Positions 1-8,485 of a stretch of DNA of 52,458 nucleotides are shown piece after piece. Under the pieces are notes generated by a model, which was given only the letters and a program-made list of their open reading frames with translations, did not search any database and had not been told where the DNA came from. Origin of the DNA: Paenibacillus ehimensis NBRC 15659 (GTDB lineage: Bacteria; Bacillota; Bacilli; Paenibacillales; NBRC-103111); assembly GCF_004000785.1 (NCBI RefSeq), contig NZ_BILX01000044.1, positions 1-52,458 of the forward strand, given 5' to 3'. How positions within the stretch are numbered: position 1 is the stretch's first letter; each line of letters begins with the position of its first letter. The position numbers and the translations under genes are program-made.

Positions 1-150
1 CAAGGCGCGCCGACTGGCGGGACCGGCGCCGGCGGCTACCAAACCTGGCCGGAATACACTACCGGCACGGGCTATCAAGGCGCGCCGACTGGCGGAGCAG
101 GCGCCGGCGGATATCAAGGTTGGCCCGGGGTGGACACGGGTAGACCGGAT
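1..150 (+). repeat. 75-bp tandem coding repeats
   Basis: Two direct repeats with a period of 75 bp start at 1 and 76; both open with the same 20 bases, caaggcgcgccgactggcgg. They stay in frame and encode 25-residue Gly-rich units. The array probably extends left of the window. Confidence 0.8.
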
Positions 151-456
151 GGCTTCCCCGGCGAGCCCGGGGGCGCTCCTAGCGGCCCGGGCGGTGCTCC
201 CTTGTCCCCGCCACCGTCCTTTACGCCTCCCCAATTGCCTCAGGCGTACGCTATCGATCCGGGCAGCATCGGGCGGTGCCGATTTCAGTACGTGTACATC
301 TGGCAAACGAACGGCCAGCAGTACTGGATCTTCCTAACCTTCGTCGGCCGCGATTCCATCGCCGGGTACCGCTGGTTCGGATACGGACCTTTCGGCTATT
401 GGGTATACTTCGGTCTTGATTTGGACCGGGTTGAGCAATTTTATTGCTACCGATAA
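1..456 (+). CDS. Gly/Pro-rich repeat protein, 3' part (5' end outside window)
   Basis: The frame is open from base 1 to the TAA at 454-456, so the gene starts upstream of the window. The visible 151 residues begin with two 25-residue repeats (75 bp each, at 1 and 76), both starting QGAPTGG and containing GAGGYQ. A third truncated start (GYQGWP) and a Gly/Pro-rich linker follow. The last ~65 residues form a compact aromatic-rich domain (QYWIFLTFVGR, GYRWFGYG, GYWVYFGLDL) ending in CYR. I recognise the pattern from uncharacterised Bacillales proteins with a conserved aromatic C-terminal domain, but know no function for it. A surface or spore-coat location is only a guess from the low-complexity repeats. 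A rho-independent terminator follows at 535-566. Confidence 0.75.
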   Translation, partial: QGAPTGGTGAGGYQTWPEYTTGTGYQGAPTGGAGAGGYQGWPGVDTGRPDGFPGEPGGAPSGPGGAPLSPPPSFTPPQLPQAYAIDPGSIGRCRFQYVYIWQTNGQQYWIFLTFVGRDSIAGYRWFGYGPFGYWVYFGLDLDRVEQFYCYR

Positions 457-534
457 ACTTCAGCGGCGTCCAATAAAGCCGGGCTTGTCCGCGAAAGCGA
501 AACAAATCGGAAGCGCCCGCTATATTAAACTTTC

Positions 535-566
535 TAAAGCCCGTGCTTGTGCACAGGGCTTTTTTG
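535..566 (+). terminator. Rho-independent terminator of the repeat-protein gene
   Basis: A hairpin with arms AAAGCCC-GTGC and GCAC-A-GGGCTTT (one bulge) is followed by a run of six T on the + strand. The minus-strand reading has only a weak T tract, so it mainly ends the left-edge gene. Confidence 0.75.
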
Positions 567-571
567 ACATA

Positions 572-748
572 TTAACCGTCAAGCCGCGAGCCCTTACTCT
601 CCTCCTGCTCCTCCTTCTTCCAAGGCGGGTCGGCTATCTCGTGCAGCTTGCGGTTAACCCGGTGAACGGCGTAAGGGATGGCCCAAGTCAAAAATGCGCA
701 CAGCCAAATCGAGCCTGACGGCGAATATTCCATTACCTTTTGAATCAT
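572..748 (-). CDS. Small single-pass membrane protein at the end of the ger operon
   Basis: 58 residues from an ATG at 748, preceded by AGGAG at a normal distance. The start of gerKC-stop to this ATG is only 11 bases, so it is probably the fourth cistron of the germinant receptor operon. One hydrophobic segment (about residues 13-32, with WLCAFLTWAIPYAV) is followed by a charged tail (KKEEQEE). Some ger operons carry a small D subunit, normally about 75 residues with two membrane passes. This one is shorter with one pass, so equivalence is only suggested by position. No homologue is recognised. Confidence 0.6.
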   Translation of the reverse strand: MIQKVMEYSPSGSIWLCAFLTWAIPYAVHRVNRKLHEIADPPWKKEEQEESKGSRLDG

Positions 749-759
749 GCAATCGTCTC

Positions 760-1983
760 CTATCGGTTTGAACGGTTTACCGTTCCGGTCCGGCGAATAA
801 TGACACGGGGCTCCACTTGGATTTCGCATTGCGTAAAATAGCGTTTCCCTTTTTCCCAGTTGTCGCCAATCCGCTTCCACACTTTGTAATGATTCTGCTG
901 CAGGTTGGCGCCGAGCCCCATGGCATCCGCCCGAAAATCGTGCTGGAGCTTGCGGACCACCGCCTTCGTTATCCGGACAATCTCCCGCTCTGCCGCCTGC
1001 TCAATCATATCCACCGATTTTCGCTTTAACACTTCGAGCGACTGCTGGTAGCTTTCGCCTACGGCGCCTTCCGCTTCGATACGGATTCTAAAGCGGATGC
1101 GCTGCGGGTTGCTGACGTCTGCGTTTATGGTTCGTTTCTTTAAGAAGAGATCGCATACCACCAGCTCATCTTTCACTTCGGCTTTCACAATGCCGGTCCG
1201 AAACTTGCCGGTGAGCAGGTTTAAGCCTTCCGTCTCTTCCGGCCCAAGCGCCCCGGCCATCTGCGAGTTTTCTCCCCGGATGACCGCCGCCCCTTCGAGC
1301 TTCACCTCATGCCTGTCCTCTGCGCTCATCATCCGCTGCACGACAAAGCTTCGTTGACCGAGCAAATATTCATGAATGTCCCCAAGCTTGGTTTCGGGCA
1401 AAATCCTGGCGTTCTTGCCACTATTCTCCGAGACGGAATTGATATACATGACCGGCAGCTTCTCGTTGCTGGGCTCGACGTTCAATAGGTTCCGGGCCTC
1501 GCCTTCCGTGACGAATACCTTGGCGCTGCGGCGCATCTCGGGCTCGCGCAGAAAAAAATCCAGCACGCGGGCGAATTCATGCTCTTTCCTGGCAATCTCC
1601 TCCGAGATCGCAATCACTTTCAAATGTTCGTAGTACGGAAAGCGGCTCGTACGCCCCGCAAGCTGCTTGTCGATATCGAACAGCGCGTCTCCTTCCGAAG
1701 TCAAATTTAAGTAAGCCTGACCCGAGCCCGGATTGTTCGAACCGCCTGCGTTCTGCAGCTTGCCGGTGACGACGAATTGGTAAGTCACCGCATATCGGGC
1801 CTTGCCCCGGGGGTTCTTCTCAGCCCCCGCTTTTCCTTGTTCCGGCTTTTGGGATGATTTTGGAACGTCAATCGCAACACCGATCACAAAGCCGCGCTCG
1901 TCGATTTCCACACGATCCCAGCACCCGGCCGTCAGCAGCAGAAGAGCCAGCGTGAACAGAACGGAGACCGGCGTCTTAAGCAT
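760..1983 (-). CDS. gerKC: Spore germination lipoprotein, Ger(x)C family
   Basis: 407 residues. This is the lipoprotein C subunit of a GerA-type germinant receptor, found at the spore inner membrane and needed for response to nutrient germinants. Residues 1-21 are a lipoprotein signal with lipobox LTAGC (Cys21), followed by WDRVEIDERGFVIGVAID, the standard start of the mature family. The C-terminal half has the family's long helix/strand region (EREIVRITKAVVRKLQ). The ATG at 1983 sits 9 bases after a G-rich ribosome site and overlaps the end of gerKB by 8 bases, so the two are probably translationally coupled. Which germinant it serves cannot be read from sequence; the K-type symbol is generic. 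Confidence 0.93.
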   Translation of the reverse strand: MLKTPVSVLFTLALLLLTAGCWDRVEIDERGFVIGVAIDVPKSSQKPEQGKAGAEKNPRGKARYAVTYQFVVTGKLQNAGGSNNPGSGQAYLNLTSEGDALFDIDKQLAGRTSRFPYYEHLKVIAISEEIARKEHEFARVLDFFLREPEMRRSAKVFVTEGEARNLLNVEPSNEKLPVMYINSVSENSGKNARILPETKLGDIHEYLLGQRSFVVQRMMSAEDRHEVKLEGAAVIRGENSQMAGALGPEETEGLNLLTGKFRTGIVKAEVKDELVVCDLFLKKRTINADVSNPQRIRFRIRIEAEGAVGESYQQSLEVLKRKSVDMIEQAAEREIVRITKAVVRKLQHDFRADAMGLGANLQQNHYKVWKRIGDNWEKGKRYFTQCEIQVEPRVIIRRTGTVNRSNR

Positions 1984-3082
1984 GTCCCGACACCCCCCGA
2001 AGCTTGGCAATCACCAGCAGAAGCGAAGGGATCAAAATGCCGGCGAACAAATCGATATAGCTGAACCACTGCCCGTAGACGGCGAGCTGCGTCAAATCTT
2101 TCGGCAAATAACCGGCTAAATAAATGATCGGAGCCAAAGCAAAGGCTATCGTCCGTTTGCTTGACCGACGAAAAAACGTGCCTGCGATCCAAATGCAAAT
2201 GTCCAGCGTCATTGCGGCGGAGTTAAAGATCGTCATCAGCCAAATCGTAAAAAAAATCGACTCGAACCGTTCGAGAATCGCCCCGGGCACCTCGATTTCT
2301 TTGGCCAGCTCCACCGCCGGATACTGCAGCTCCGCGGTAGCCTCGGCCGAGAAGACGCCGATCGTCACGATGAACAATGCCGTATAAAGGATAAGCGGTA
2401 TGGAGATGCCGATGACGGCAGCCTTTACCGTTTCCTGAGGCCGGTTCATTAAAGCGGCATAAAAAACGACACTTTCGAAACCTAAAAACGAAAATAAGCT
2501 TTCCTGAATGCCTTCCCCCATTTTTTTCCAATCACTGATTCCTATGGGTTTCAGCTGCTCGAATTCGAAAAAACCGGCGTTCATCACAAGCACCATCACA
2601 AAAACGACGATGACGAAGGGCAGAAACAGCAAATTCAAACGCACGATCCCTATCCGCGGCCCGGACGCCGCATAAATGACCACCAGAAAAAAAATGAGGC
2701 CGATGACTTCGACCGGCGTACGTGTAAATAAATACTCTTTAGCGACCTCCGCCGCGCCCCGCACCTCATAGCTGGAGAACATGGCAAACGCGATGAAGAA
2801 AAATACCGATAAGACGACGGCGAGCGGTCTCCCGACAATGCGTGGCGCAAACTCGGTGAACGGCTGCCTGGGAAAGCGAATCGCCAGCCTCGACAAAACC
2901 CACGTAAACATCATGGCTAGCAATCCCGCAATCAGAATAGCGATCCAGCCGTCCGACGAAGGCACCACTTTCGCGACGCCGCGCGGCAGCGTCAATACGC
3001 CGAGGCCGAGAATCATCGAAGCAACGGAAAACAGCAGCTCGGTACTGCTAATCTCATCGTCACCGTATTCGAACCTTCTCAC
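1976..3082 (-). CDS. gerKB: Spore germination permease-like protein, GerAB/GerKB family
   Basis: 368 residues beginning at a GTG (3082) placed 8 bases after GGGGGG. This is the B subunit of the germinant receptor, an APC-superfamily membrane protein of about ten helices that binds the nutrient germinant. The opening residues ISSTELLFSVASMILGLGVLTLPR match the first helix with its unwound GLGVLTLPR stretch, typical of the family. Hydrophobic segments continue to the C-terminus. Second gene of gerKA-KB-KC; it overlaps gerKC and follows gerKA by 40 bases. Length is normal. Confidence 0.93.
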   Translation of the reverse strand: MRRFEYGDDEISSTELLFSVASMILGLGVLTLPRGVAKVVPSSDGWIAILIAGLLAMMFTWVLSRLAIRFPRQPFTEFAPRIVGRPLAVVLSVFFFIAFAMFSSYEVRGAAEVAKEYLFTRTPVEVIGLIFFLVVIYAASGPRIGIVRLNLLFLPFVIVVFVMVLVMNAGFFEFEQLKPIGISDWKKMGEGIQESLFSFLGFESVVFYAALMNRPQETVKAAVIGISIPLILYTALFIVTIGVFSAEATAELQYPAVELAKEIEVPGAILERFESIFFTIWLMTIFNSAAMTLDICIWIAGTFFRRSSKRTIAFALAPIIYLAGYLPKDLTQLAVYGQWFSYIDLFAGILIPSLLLVIAKLRGVSGHA

Positions 3083-3122
3083 GTGAAGCCCCCCGTTCCT
3101 TCCAAGTTGTCTTCCAGCTTTG

Positions 3123-4697
3123 TTATTCCTGCCCCTTCGATCCGCCTTTTTTGTTCATCCGCACCTTGTCCAGCGTCTGCATGAGCTGCGGCCGTTTTTC
3201 AAGCACCGTAACCGGCGCGCGCAGGATCAGATCCTTCCAATCGTTCCAGAAGAACGGCGCGAACGGTACGGTAAATGGAACGCCAAAGCTCTTGAGGTTC
3301 ACGATATGGATGTTGATCATGATATATACGAGCACGATGCCGTACAAACCGAACATGGACGCTGCCAGCATGATCAGAAACCGCAGCATGCGAAGCGAGA
3401 TCGCAAACGAATAGGACGGCAGCGAAAACGAAGAAATAGCCGTAATGGCAACGACGATAACCATGATCGGGCTAACGATTCCCGCCGCCACCGCGGCTTC
3501 CCCGATTACAAGCCCGCCGACGATGCCGATCGTTTGTCCGATGGGCTTGGGCAGCCGGATGCCCGCTTCGCGGAGCACTTCCAGCGTCACTTCCATCAGC
3601 ATCGCCTCGACAACGGCCGGAAACGGCACGCCTTCGCGTGAGCCGGCGATCGAAAAAGCAAGCTTGGACGGGATCATGCCTTGATGATATTCGACCAGCG
3701 CAATATACAGCGCAGGAAGAAAGGTCGCCAAAAAAGCGGAAACCGTCCTCAGAAGCCGCATTAACGAAGAAATGAGCCAATGATGATAATAATCCTCCGG
3801 CGATTGAAACAACGCGCCGATAGTGATCGGCAAAAACAGCGTGAATGGCGACCCGTCAACCAGCAGAGCAACCTTTCCTTGCAGAAGCGCCGAAGCCGTT
3901 TTATCCGGCCGTTCCGTGCTGTGGATCAGCGGAAACGGGGTCAGAAAGCTATCCATCATCCACTGCTCGATATATCCGGAGCCCTCCGCCTCATCCATGT
4001 CGATGGTGCTTAGTCGCCTCTTCACTTCCGCTACCAGATCGGGATGAGCAATGCCCTCGATATAAGCAAGGACGACCTCCTTTCTCGATCTGCGGCCGAT
4101 GCGGAAGGAGATGTAGCGCAGATGGGGATCGCGGAGCCGACGGCGCACCAACGCCGTATTGGTCCGCAAATTTTCCGTGAAGCCGTCCCTCGGCCCCCGA
4201 ATGAGCGCCTCCGTTTGGGGCTCTTCCACCGGGCGTTCCTGCCAACGCTGGCTGCAGATCAGCAGCGCGTCCGACGAACCGTCCACGAGGAGCGCCGCAA
4301 TCCCGGATAACACGCCGAGCATCATTTGGTCCAGAGAATGTACCCGATCGATGCTGTTTACCGATAAAATCTCTTTGTGCAGCAGGTCAAGCAAGGCGCT
4401 GCCTTCGCTTGGGATCGCATGGGTTTCCAGCCATGTGCCCGAGAGCAGCACGCGGAGCACCTCTTCGTCCAACAGATCGGCATTGATCAGGCCGTCGATG
4501 GAAATCAGCGTGCAGAGATGCTTGTGCGGCCCGACCCTGAATTCGCGGATGATCAGGTCATTGGGAGAACCCAACATTTCTTTGATCATGGATATGTTGT
4601 GCGTGACCGATTCCGTTAAACGGGCGATCGGTTCTTGCGAGGTCTCGCCGGCAGTCTGCTGCTTCCGAAGCCGCTGGCGGAATAAAAACCGTAGCAT
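3123..4697 (-). CDS. gerKA: Spore germination protein, GerA/GerKA family
   Basis: 524 residues; A subunit of the germinant receptor. The start is the ATG at 4697, 7 bases after GGAGGAG; a TTG 24 bases upstream lies in front of that site and is rejected. The N-terminal ~270 residues form the soluble domain (LIREFRVG, DEAEGSGYIEQWMMDSFLTPFPL, QGKVALLVDGSPFTLFLP). The C-terminal part has about five membrane helices and the strongly conserved VPFPAVVEAMLMEVTLEVLREAG and GLVIGEAAV motifs. First gene of the operon; a sporulation sigma factor promoter is expected upstream. Confidence 0.95.
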   Translation of the reverse strand: MLRFLFRQRLRKQQTAGETSQEPIARLTESVTHNISMIKEMLGSPNDLIIREFRVGPHKHLCTLISIDGLINADLLDEEVLRVLLSGTWLETHAIPSEGSALLDLLHKEILSVNSIDRVHSLDQMMLGVLSGIAALLVDGSSDALLICSQRWQERPVEEPQTEALIRGPRDGFTENLRTNTALVRRRLRDPHLRYISFRIGRRSRKEVVLAYIEGIAHPDLVAEVKRRLSTIDMDEAEGSGYIEQWMMDSFLTPFPLIHSTERPDKTASALLQGKVALLVDGSPFTLFLPITIGALFQSPEDYYHHWLISSLMRLLRTVSAFLATFLPALYIALVEYHQGMIPSKLAFSIAGSREGVPFPAVVEAMLMEVTLEVLREAGIRLPKPIGQTIGIVGGLVIGEAAVAAGIVSPIMVIVVAITAISSFSLPSYSFAISLRMLRFLIMLAASMFGLYGIVLVYIMINIHIVNLKSFGVPFTVPFAPFFWNDWKDLILRAPVTVLEKRPQLMQTLDKVRMNKKGGSKGQE

Positions 4698-4734
4698 GGC
4701 AGTTCCTCCTCCCCTCTTCAATCCGAACCACTGC

Positions 4735-4762
4735 TATGTATGCAGATTATTCCTGAAAATGC
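4735..4762 (-). promoter_or_regulatory. Possible sporulation-type promoter of gerKA
   Basis: On the minus strand GCATTTT (4762-4756) is followed after 13 bases by CATACATA (4742-4735), about 40 bases before the gerKA start codon. This partly resembles sigma-E/sigma-G promoters. The match is imperfect and the spacing short, so it is only a candidate. Confidence 0.3.
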
Positions 4763-4776
4763 CGCATTTTATGCAC

Positions 4777-4822
4777 AAAAAAGCCCCGCGCATCACGCAG
4801 GTCAGTGCGTGACAGACGAGGC
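4777..4822 (-). terminator. Rho-independent terminator of the secreted-protein gene
   Basis: Read on the minus strand, GCCTCG pairs with CGGGGC and, above an internal loop, TCACGCA pairs with TGCGTGA. Six T follow. It lies directly after the stop codon at 4827 and upstream of gerKA, separating the two minus-strand units. Confidence 0.85.
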
Positions 4823-4826
4823 GGAC

Positions 4827-5957
4827 TTATTTGTCCTGGGAAAAGAAAGGAGGTTCGACACGCTCGATGACCCATCTGGCGTTCTCGTCGCTGCGTTTCA
4901 AGTGAAAGGTAAGCTTCTGCTTTTTCGGTCGGCGGGCGCCTTCATGAACCGTCACATCGACGGGCAGCTCCAGTCCGAGCCGGCCGTCGGCATCCAGGTC
5001 GCGGAAGGGATTGATTCGGCGAATAGCCTTGACCTTGCCCATGTCGTTTAAATATTGCGCCAGCTGCGGATTCGCCGGATCGCCGAAAGCGTATCTTAAC
5101 AACTGCGGGTCCTGTTGATTGATCGCGATCAGGAAGCTGTCGGCCACCGCATTAGGGGAAGCGAGCCCGAAGCCTTCCTCCAGCCGGCCGGCCGCTTTGT
5201 ACACCATCCATTGATGGTCGGGGTCCACACTTTTGGAGCGATGGGTGGTACTTCCGAGAAAATGGACGCAGAAATGCCCCGAAAACCCGTTGCCGGGAAT
5301 ACCGTCGCCGCCATGCGGCATGCCATGCATCGAAGCGGCAAACGACCGCCCGTCCTTTTCGACCAGGACCGCCCGCCGTTTCCAGCTCCAAGCGCCTTTA
5401 TAGATCTCTTTCATGACCGCCGTATCGGCTTTGGTCAGCGGCTGCATATCCGCATGGCTGCTGCCGGCGCGTCGTTGGGCTTGAAAGGCGAGCCCCGACT
5501 CCACGTCGACGATCCGGCATACCGCTTTCATGGCAATCGTCTGGCGGGCTTCCTCCCACGAGGCCAATTGGCCGTAATGGGCGGTACGGACCGCTTCGGC
5601 ATATCCGTGAAGCCGATCTTTTATCGCCTGCGGCAGCTCCAGCGATTGCCTATGCAGCGTATCATACCAGTTTCCATGGGCGTCCACCGCATAGCGGACC
5701 ATTGCTCCTTGCTTCTCCAGCACCGCATATACGTCCGTAAGCGGTACCTGCTGCACCGGCCGCACCTTCTCCGGCAGCAGCTTTTTGAGCAGCTTGGGCG
5801 ACCGGACCGTCAGCTCGCTGCGCATGGCCGATTCCGGCGAGGCCTGTACGACGAAGGTGAGCTTGGCCGGAGCGGCTGGCGCCCCCGCACGGACGGGCAA
5901 TGACCCGAGTCCGATGCAGACCGCAGCCGCTGCCAAGATCAGAACCCCTTTTTTCAT
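4827..5957 (-). CDS. Secreted protein of unknown function with a GHxCxHF motif
   Basis: 376 residues. The start is the ATG at 5957, preceded by GGAGG; the frame stays open upstream but without a ribosome site. Residues 1-24 are a Sec signal peptide (MKKG, hydrophobic core, PVRAGA). The middle is well structured: QAQRRAGSSHADMQPLT, WSWKRRAVLV, ASMHGMPHG, then GNGFSGHFCVHFLGSTTH. That last stretch, one Cys framed by His and Gly, resembles a thiol active site and is loosely reminiscent of the SHGC region of L,D-transpeptidases. This is a pattern impression, not a family match. The C-terminal ~120 residues resemble a small alpha+beta domain (VADSFLIAINQQDPQLLRYAF). I recognise similar uncharacterised proteins in Paenibacillus; the function is unknown. 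Confidence 0.75.
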   Translation of the reverse strand: MKKGVLILAAAAVCIGLGSLPVRAGAPAAPAKLTFVVQASPESAMRSELTVRSPKLLKKLLPEKVRPVQQVPLTDVYAVLEKQGAMVRYAVDAHGNWYDTLHRQSLELPQAIKDRLHGYAEAVRTAHYGQLASWEEARQTIAMKAVCRIVDVESGLAFQAQRRAGSSHADMQPLTKADTAVMKEIYKGAWSWKRRAVLVEKDGRSFAASMHGMPHGGDGIPGNGFSGHFCVHFLGSTTHRSKSVDPDHQWMVYKAAGRLEEGFGLASPNAVADSFLIAINQQDPQLLRYAFGDPANPQLAQYLNDMGKVKAIRRINPFRDLDADGRLGLELPVDVTVHEGARRPKKQKLTFHLKRSDENARWVIERVEPPFFSQDK

Positions 5958-6108
5958 ACGTTTCCTCCGTACCTTCAAGGATATGGCGTTAGCTTGCCTG
6001 TTTGATGGCATTTTCACACAAGGAAAAAGGTAGAAACGGAGCATCGTTATAATCCACTCTGGACAGGCTATCCTAAAATCTAACATTTGCGTTCAGGAGG
6101 GATCGGAC

Positions 6109-6873
6109 ATTCGTAAGATCATGACGGCTGCACTCGCAGGCCTGCTTATGGTCCAGTCTTCCGTTCAGGCGGAGGACGCGCCCCGCAGAGGAAGGGCCTA
6201 CTACGAACAACGCGGCGGAGTCGTCTGGGAAGTGCCGACGGAGGAAAAAGTCATTGCGCTTACGTTCGACGACGGCCCCGACCCGGAAAATACCGGGAAG
6301 ATTCTCGATCTTCTCAAGCGATACGAGGCCAAGGCGACATTTTTCCTCGTTGGCAACAAGGTGGAGAGATTCCCCGGGCTGGTTAAGCGGGAAGCGGCGG
6401 AAGGCCACGAGCTGGCCAACCATACGTACAACCATACGTATTTTAAGCGAAACGGATCGATCTTCAAGCTGAAGCAAGATCTACACCGCGCAGAAGGAGT
6501 CATCTACGCGGCCTCCGGTCAAAAATGCCGCCTGTTTCGGCCTCCCGGGGGGTTTTACAGCGAAAAGCTGATCCAAATGGCCATGAATGAAGGTTACACG
6601 GTCGCGATGTGGTCTTGGCATCAGGATACGAGGGACTGGGATACCCCGGGAGTCGACAAAATCGTCAACAAGGTTCTTAGCCATGCACGCAACGGGGATA
6701 TCGTGCTGTTCCATGATTACGTAGAAGGGAAAAGCCAGACCGTCGATGCGCTCAAAGAAATATTGCCCGAGCTGAAGAAGCGCGGTTACCATTTCGTTAC
6801 CGTATCGGAGCTGTTGTCCTGCGGCAGAATGAAGCCGGTAAAAAAGCTGCGCACCCCGGACATCCATCCATAA
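6109..6873 (+). CDS. Secreted polysaccharide deacetylase (CE4/NodB domain), ATT start proposed
   Basis: 254 residues if started at ATT 6109. It should hydrolyse N-acetyl groups from peptidoglycan or another GlcNAc polymer outside the membrane. The NodB motifs are complete: LTFDDGP (Asp54, Asp55), HTYNH metal ligands (His105, His109), RPPGG (Arg144) and VLFHD (His202). The first in-frame ATG (6121) lies 20 bases after AGGAGG (6095-6100), too far, and would leave a signal peptide without positive charge. ATT at 6109 lies 8 bases after it and gives MRKIMTAALAG, a proper signal n-region. Alone with its own leader; the methyltransferase follows by 65 bases. Confidence 0.9.
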   Translation: MRKIMTAALAGLLMVQSSVQAEDAPRRGRAYYEQRGGVVWEVPTEEKVIALTFDDGPDPENTGKILDLLKRYEAKATFFLVGNKVERFPGLVKREAAEGHELANHTYNHTYFKRNGSIFKLKQDLHRAEGVIYAASGQKCRLFRPPGGFYSEKLIQMAMNEGYTVAMWSWHQDTRDWDTPGVDKIVNKVLSHARNGDIVLFHDYVEGKSQTVDALKEILPELKKRGYHFVTVSELLSCGRMKPVKKLRTPDIHP

Positions 6874-6938
6874 CCGGATGCCCTCTCTTTCCATACAATA
6901 CAGTGATCTGTATTTTCGGAAGAGGAAGGAGCAGTGCG

Positions 6939-7661
6939 GTGAACTATTTGGATATGCTGTCCCGTTTGGGTGTCGGAAGCGCGCATCCCGGCGGCTTCTC
7001 CGCCACCCTGTCCCAGCTTTCCCGCTTCCCGCTGCCCGCGGGAAGCCGGGTGCTGGAGGTCGGGTGCGGTACGGGAAGAACGTCCTGCTACCTGGCGAAG
7101 CAAGGGTTTGACATTACAGGGCTCGACCTGCGTCCCGATATGCTGGCCAAAGCGAAGCTCCGGGCCGAAACCGAGCAGCTTGACGTAAGGTTTGTGGAAG
7201 GGGACATTACGGCGCTGCCGTTCGAAGCCGCGACGTTCGACGTCGTGTTTGCGGAATCGGTGACCAATTTTGCCGACATCGGGCGGGCGTTGGCCGAATA
7301 CGGCCGGGTACTGCGCCCCGGCGGCATACTTTACGACCGGGAGGTTATCGCAACCCCCTCCATCACGGAGGAGGCTTACCGGGAGGTCACCGGCTTTTTT
7401 CAGTTGAACGCCCTGCTCACGGAACAAAAGTGGATCGAGCTGCTTCAAGCGTCCGGCTTTGCCGAGACGACCGTTTGCGACCGCTCGGCCTTTATCGAAC
7501 ACGTCACGGACGACCAAATTGCCTATCCCGATATGAACCAGCTCATGGATCCCGGAGCTTTGCTCGATGCATCCGTCTGGCAAACGTCGCTGGCGCACGA
7601 CGATCTGATTGCCGCCAACCGCAACTACTTGGAGCACGCCCTGTTCATTGCCCGAAAATAA
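6939..7661 (+). CDS. Class I SAM-dependent methyltransferase
   Basis: 240 residues from a GTG at 6939, 8 bases after AAGGAG; an earlier GTG at 6903 has no ribosome site. The Rossmann-like methyltransferase fold is clear: motif I VLEVGCGTGRTSCYLA, motif II acidic GLDLRPDMLAKAK, motif IV FDVVFAESV, then LRPGG. The N-terminal ~35 residues and the C-terminal segment (EQKWIELLQASGFAETTV) are typical of the Methyltransf_11 group that methylates small molecules. The substrate cannot be assigned. It lies between the deacetylase and a nucleotidyltransferase on the same strand. Confidence 0.88.
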   Translation: MNYLDMLSRLGVGSAHPGGFSATLSQLSRFPLPAGSRVLEVGCGTGRTSCYLAKQGFDITGLDLRPDMLAKAKLRAETEQLDVRFVEGDITALPFEAATFDVVFAESVTNFADIGRALAEYGRVLRPGGILYDREVIATPSITEEAYREVTGFFQLNALLTEQKWIELLQASGFAETTVCDRSAFIEHVTDDQIAYPDMNQLMDPGALLDASVWQTSLAHDDLIAANRNYLEHALFIARK

Positions 7662-7737
7662 AAGGGCGTCATGGCAAAAGATCGCAACATCAGGCCGGCT
7701 TAAGCATATGTTGTACTATCTTGAGAAGTCGAGCGTG

Positions 7738-8478
7738 ATGCCTACCATGAGCCTGTCGGGCCTCGAAGCCGCACAGCGGTTTGTGACTATGCGGTTTCCG
7801 CAAAGCGAAGCGGCCATACTGGCCGGAAGTGTCGTCCAAGGCGGCGCAACGCCAGGGTCGGATCTGGATCTTGTTCTATTCGACGAATCCCAAGCCGGGC
7901 CATTCCGCAAAACGTACCGGGCTTTCGGATGGATCATCGAAGCGTTCGTAGTGAACAGGGATACGTACCGCTACTTTTTCGATCAGGCGGTGGAATCGGC
8001 CATTCCCTCGCTGCTGCGAATGTGCTCGGAAGGCATCGTGCTCCGCGGTCACGAGCACGTCGCAGCCATCATCGAGGAAGCCAGGCGCGATCTCGCTGCC
8101 GGTCCTCCGGCCTGGACCGTTCAGGAGCTGGACCGGGCGCGATATGAGATCGGCGAGACGCTGACGGATCTGGAATGCAGCGCCTCGCGAGCCGAGGGCT
8201 TATTCATAACGGCAAAGCTCGCCGGGATGCTCGCCGAATTCGCACTGCGGACCGGCGGCTTCTGGATCGGAGACGGGAAGTGGCTGCAGCGCAGCCTCAA
8301 GCAGTCGGATCCGGCCCTCGCGGAAGAGCTGTACGAAGCGCTTGAAGCTTACTACCGCCTGGATCGCACGGAGCCCCTTTCCGCTTTTGTGCAAAAGCTG
8401 CTGGAGCCGTTCGGAGGCTTGCTCGTTGAAGGGTACGCCGAAGGCGATCTTCCGGACGAAGAAGAAACCGGACCGTAA
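7738..8478 (+). CDS. Nucleotidyltransferase-domain protein
   Basis: About 246 residues. The N-terminal domain has the polymerase-beta-type signature LAGSVVQGGATPGSDLDLVLF, with the GS and DLD metal-binding residues, like aminoglycoside and MNT-type nucleotidyltransferases. The C-terminal part is helical (LDRARYEIGETLTDLE, AKLAGMLAEFAL), as in proteins pairing this domain with a substrate-binding helical bundle. The start is uncertain: ATG 7738 keeps the usual short lead-in, while ATG 7708 is also in frame; neither has a strong ribosome site. The acceptor substrate is unknown. Confidence 0.82.
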   Translation: MPTMSLSGLEAAQRFVTMRFPQSEAAILAGSVVQGGATPGSDLDLVLFDESQAGPFRKTYRAFGWIIEAFVVNRDTYRYFFDQAVESAIPSLLRMCSEGIVLRGHEHVAAIIEEARRDLAAGPPAWTVQELDRARYEIGETLTDLECSASRAEGLFITAKLAGMLAEFALRTGGFWIGDGKWLQRSLKQSDPALAEELYEALEAYYRLDRTEPLSAFVQKLLEPFGGLLVEGYAEGDLPDEEETGP

Positions 8479-8485
8479 CGCAAAA

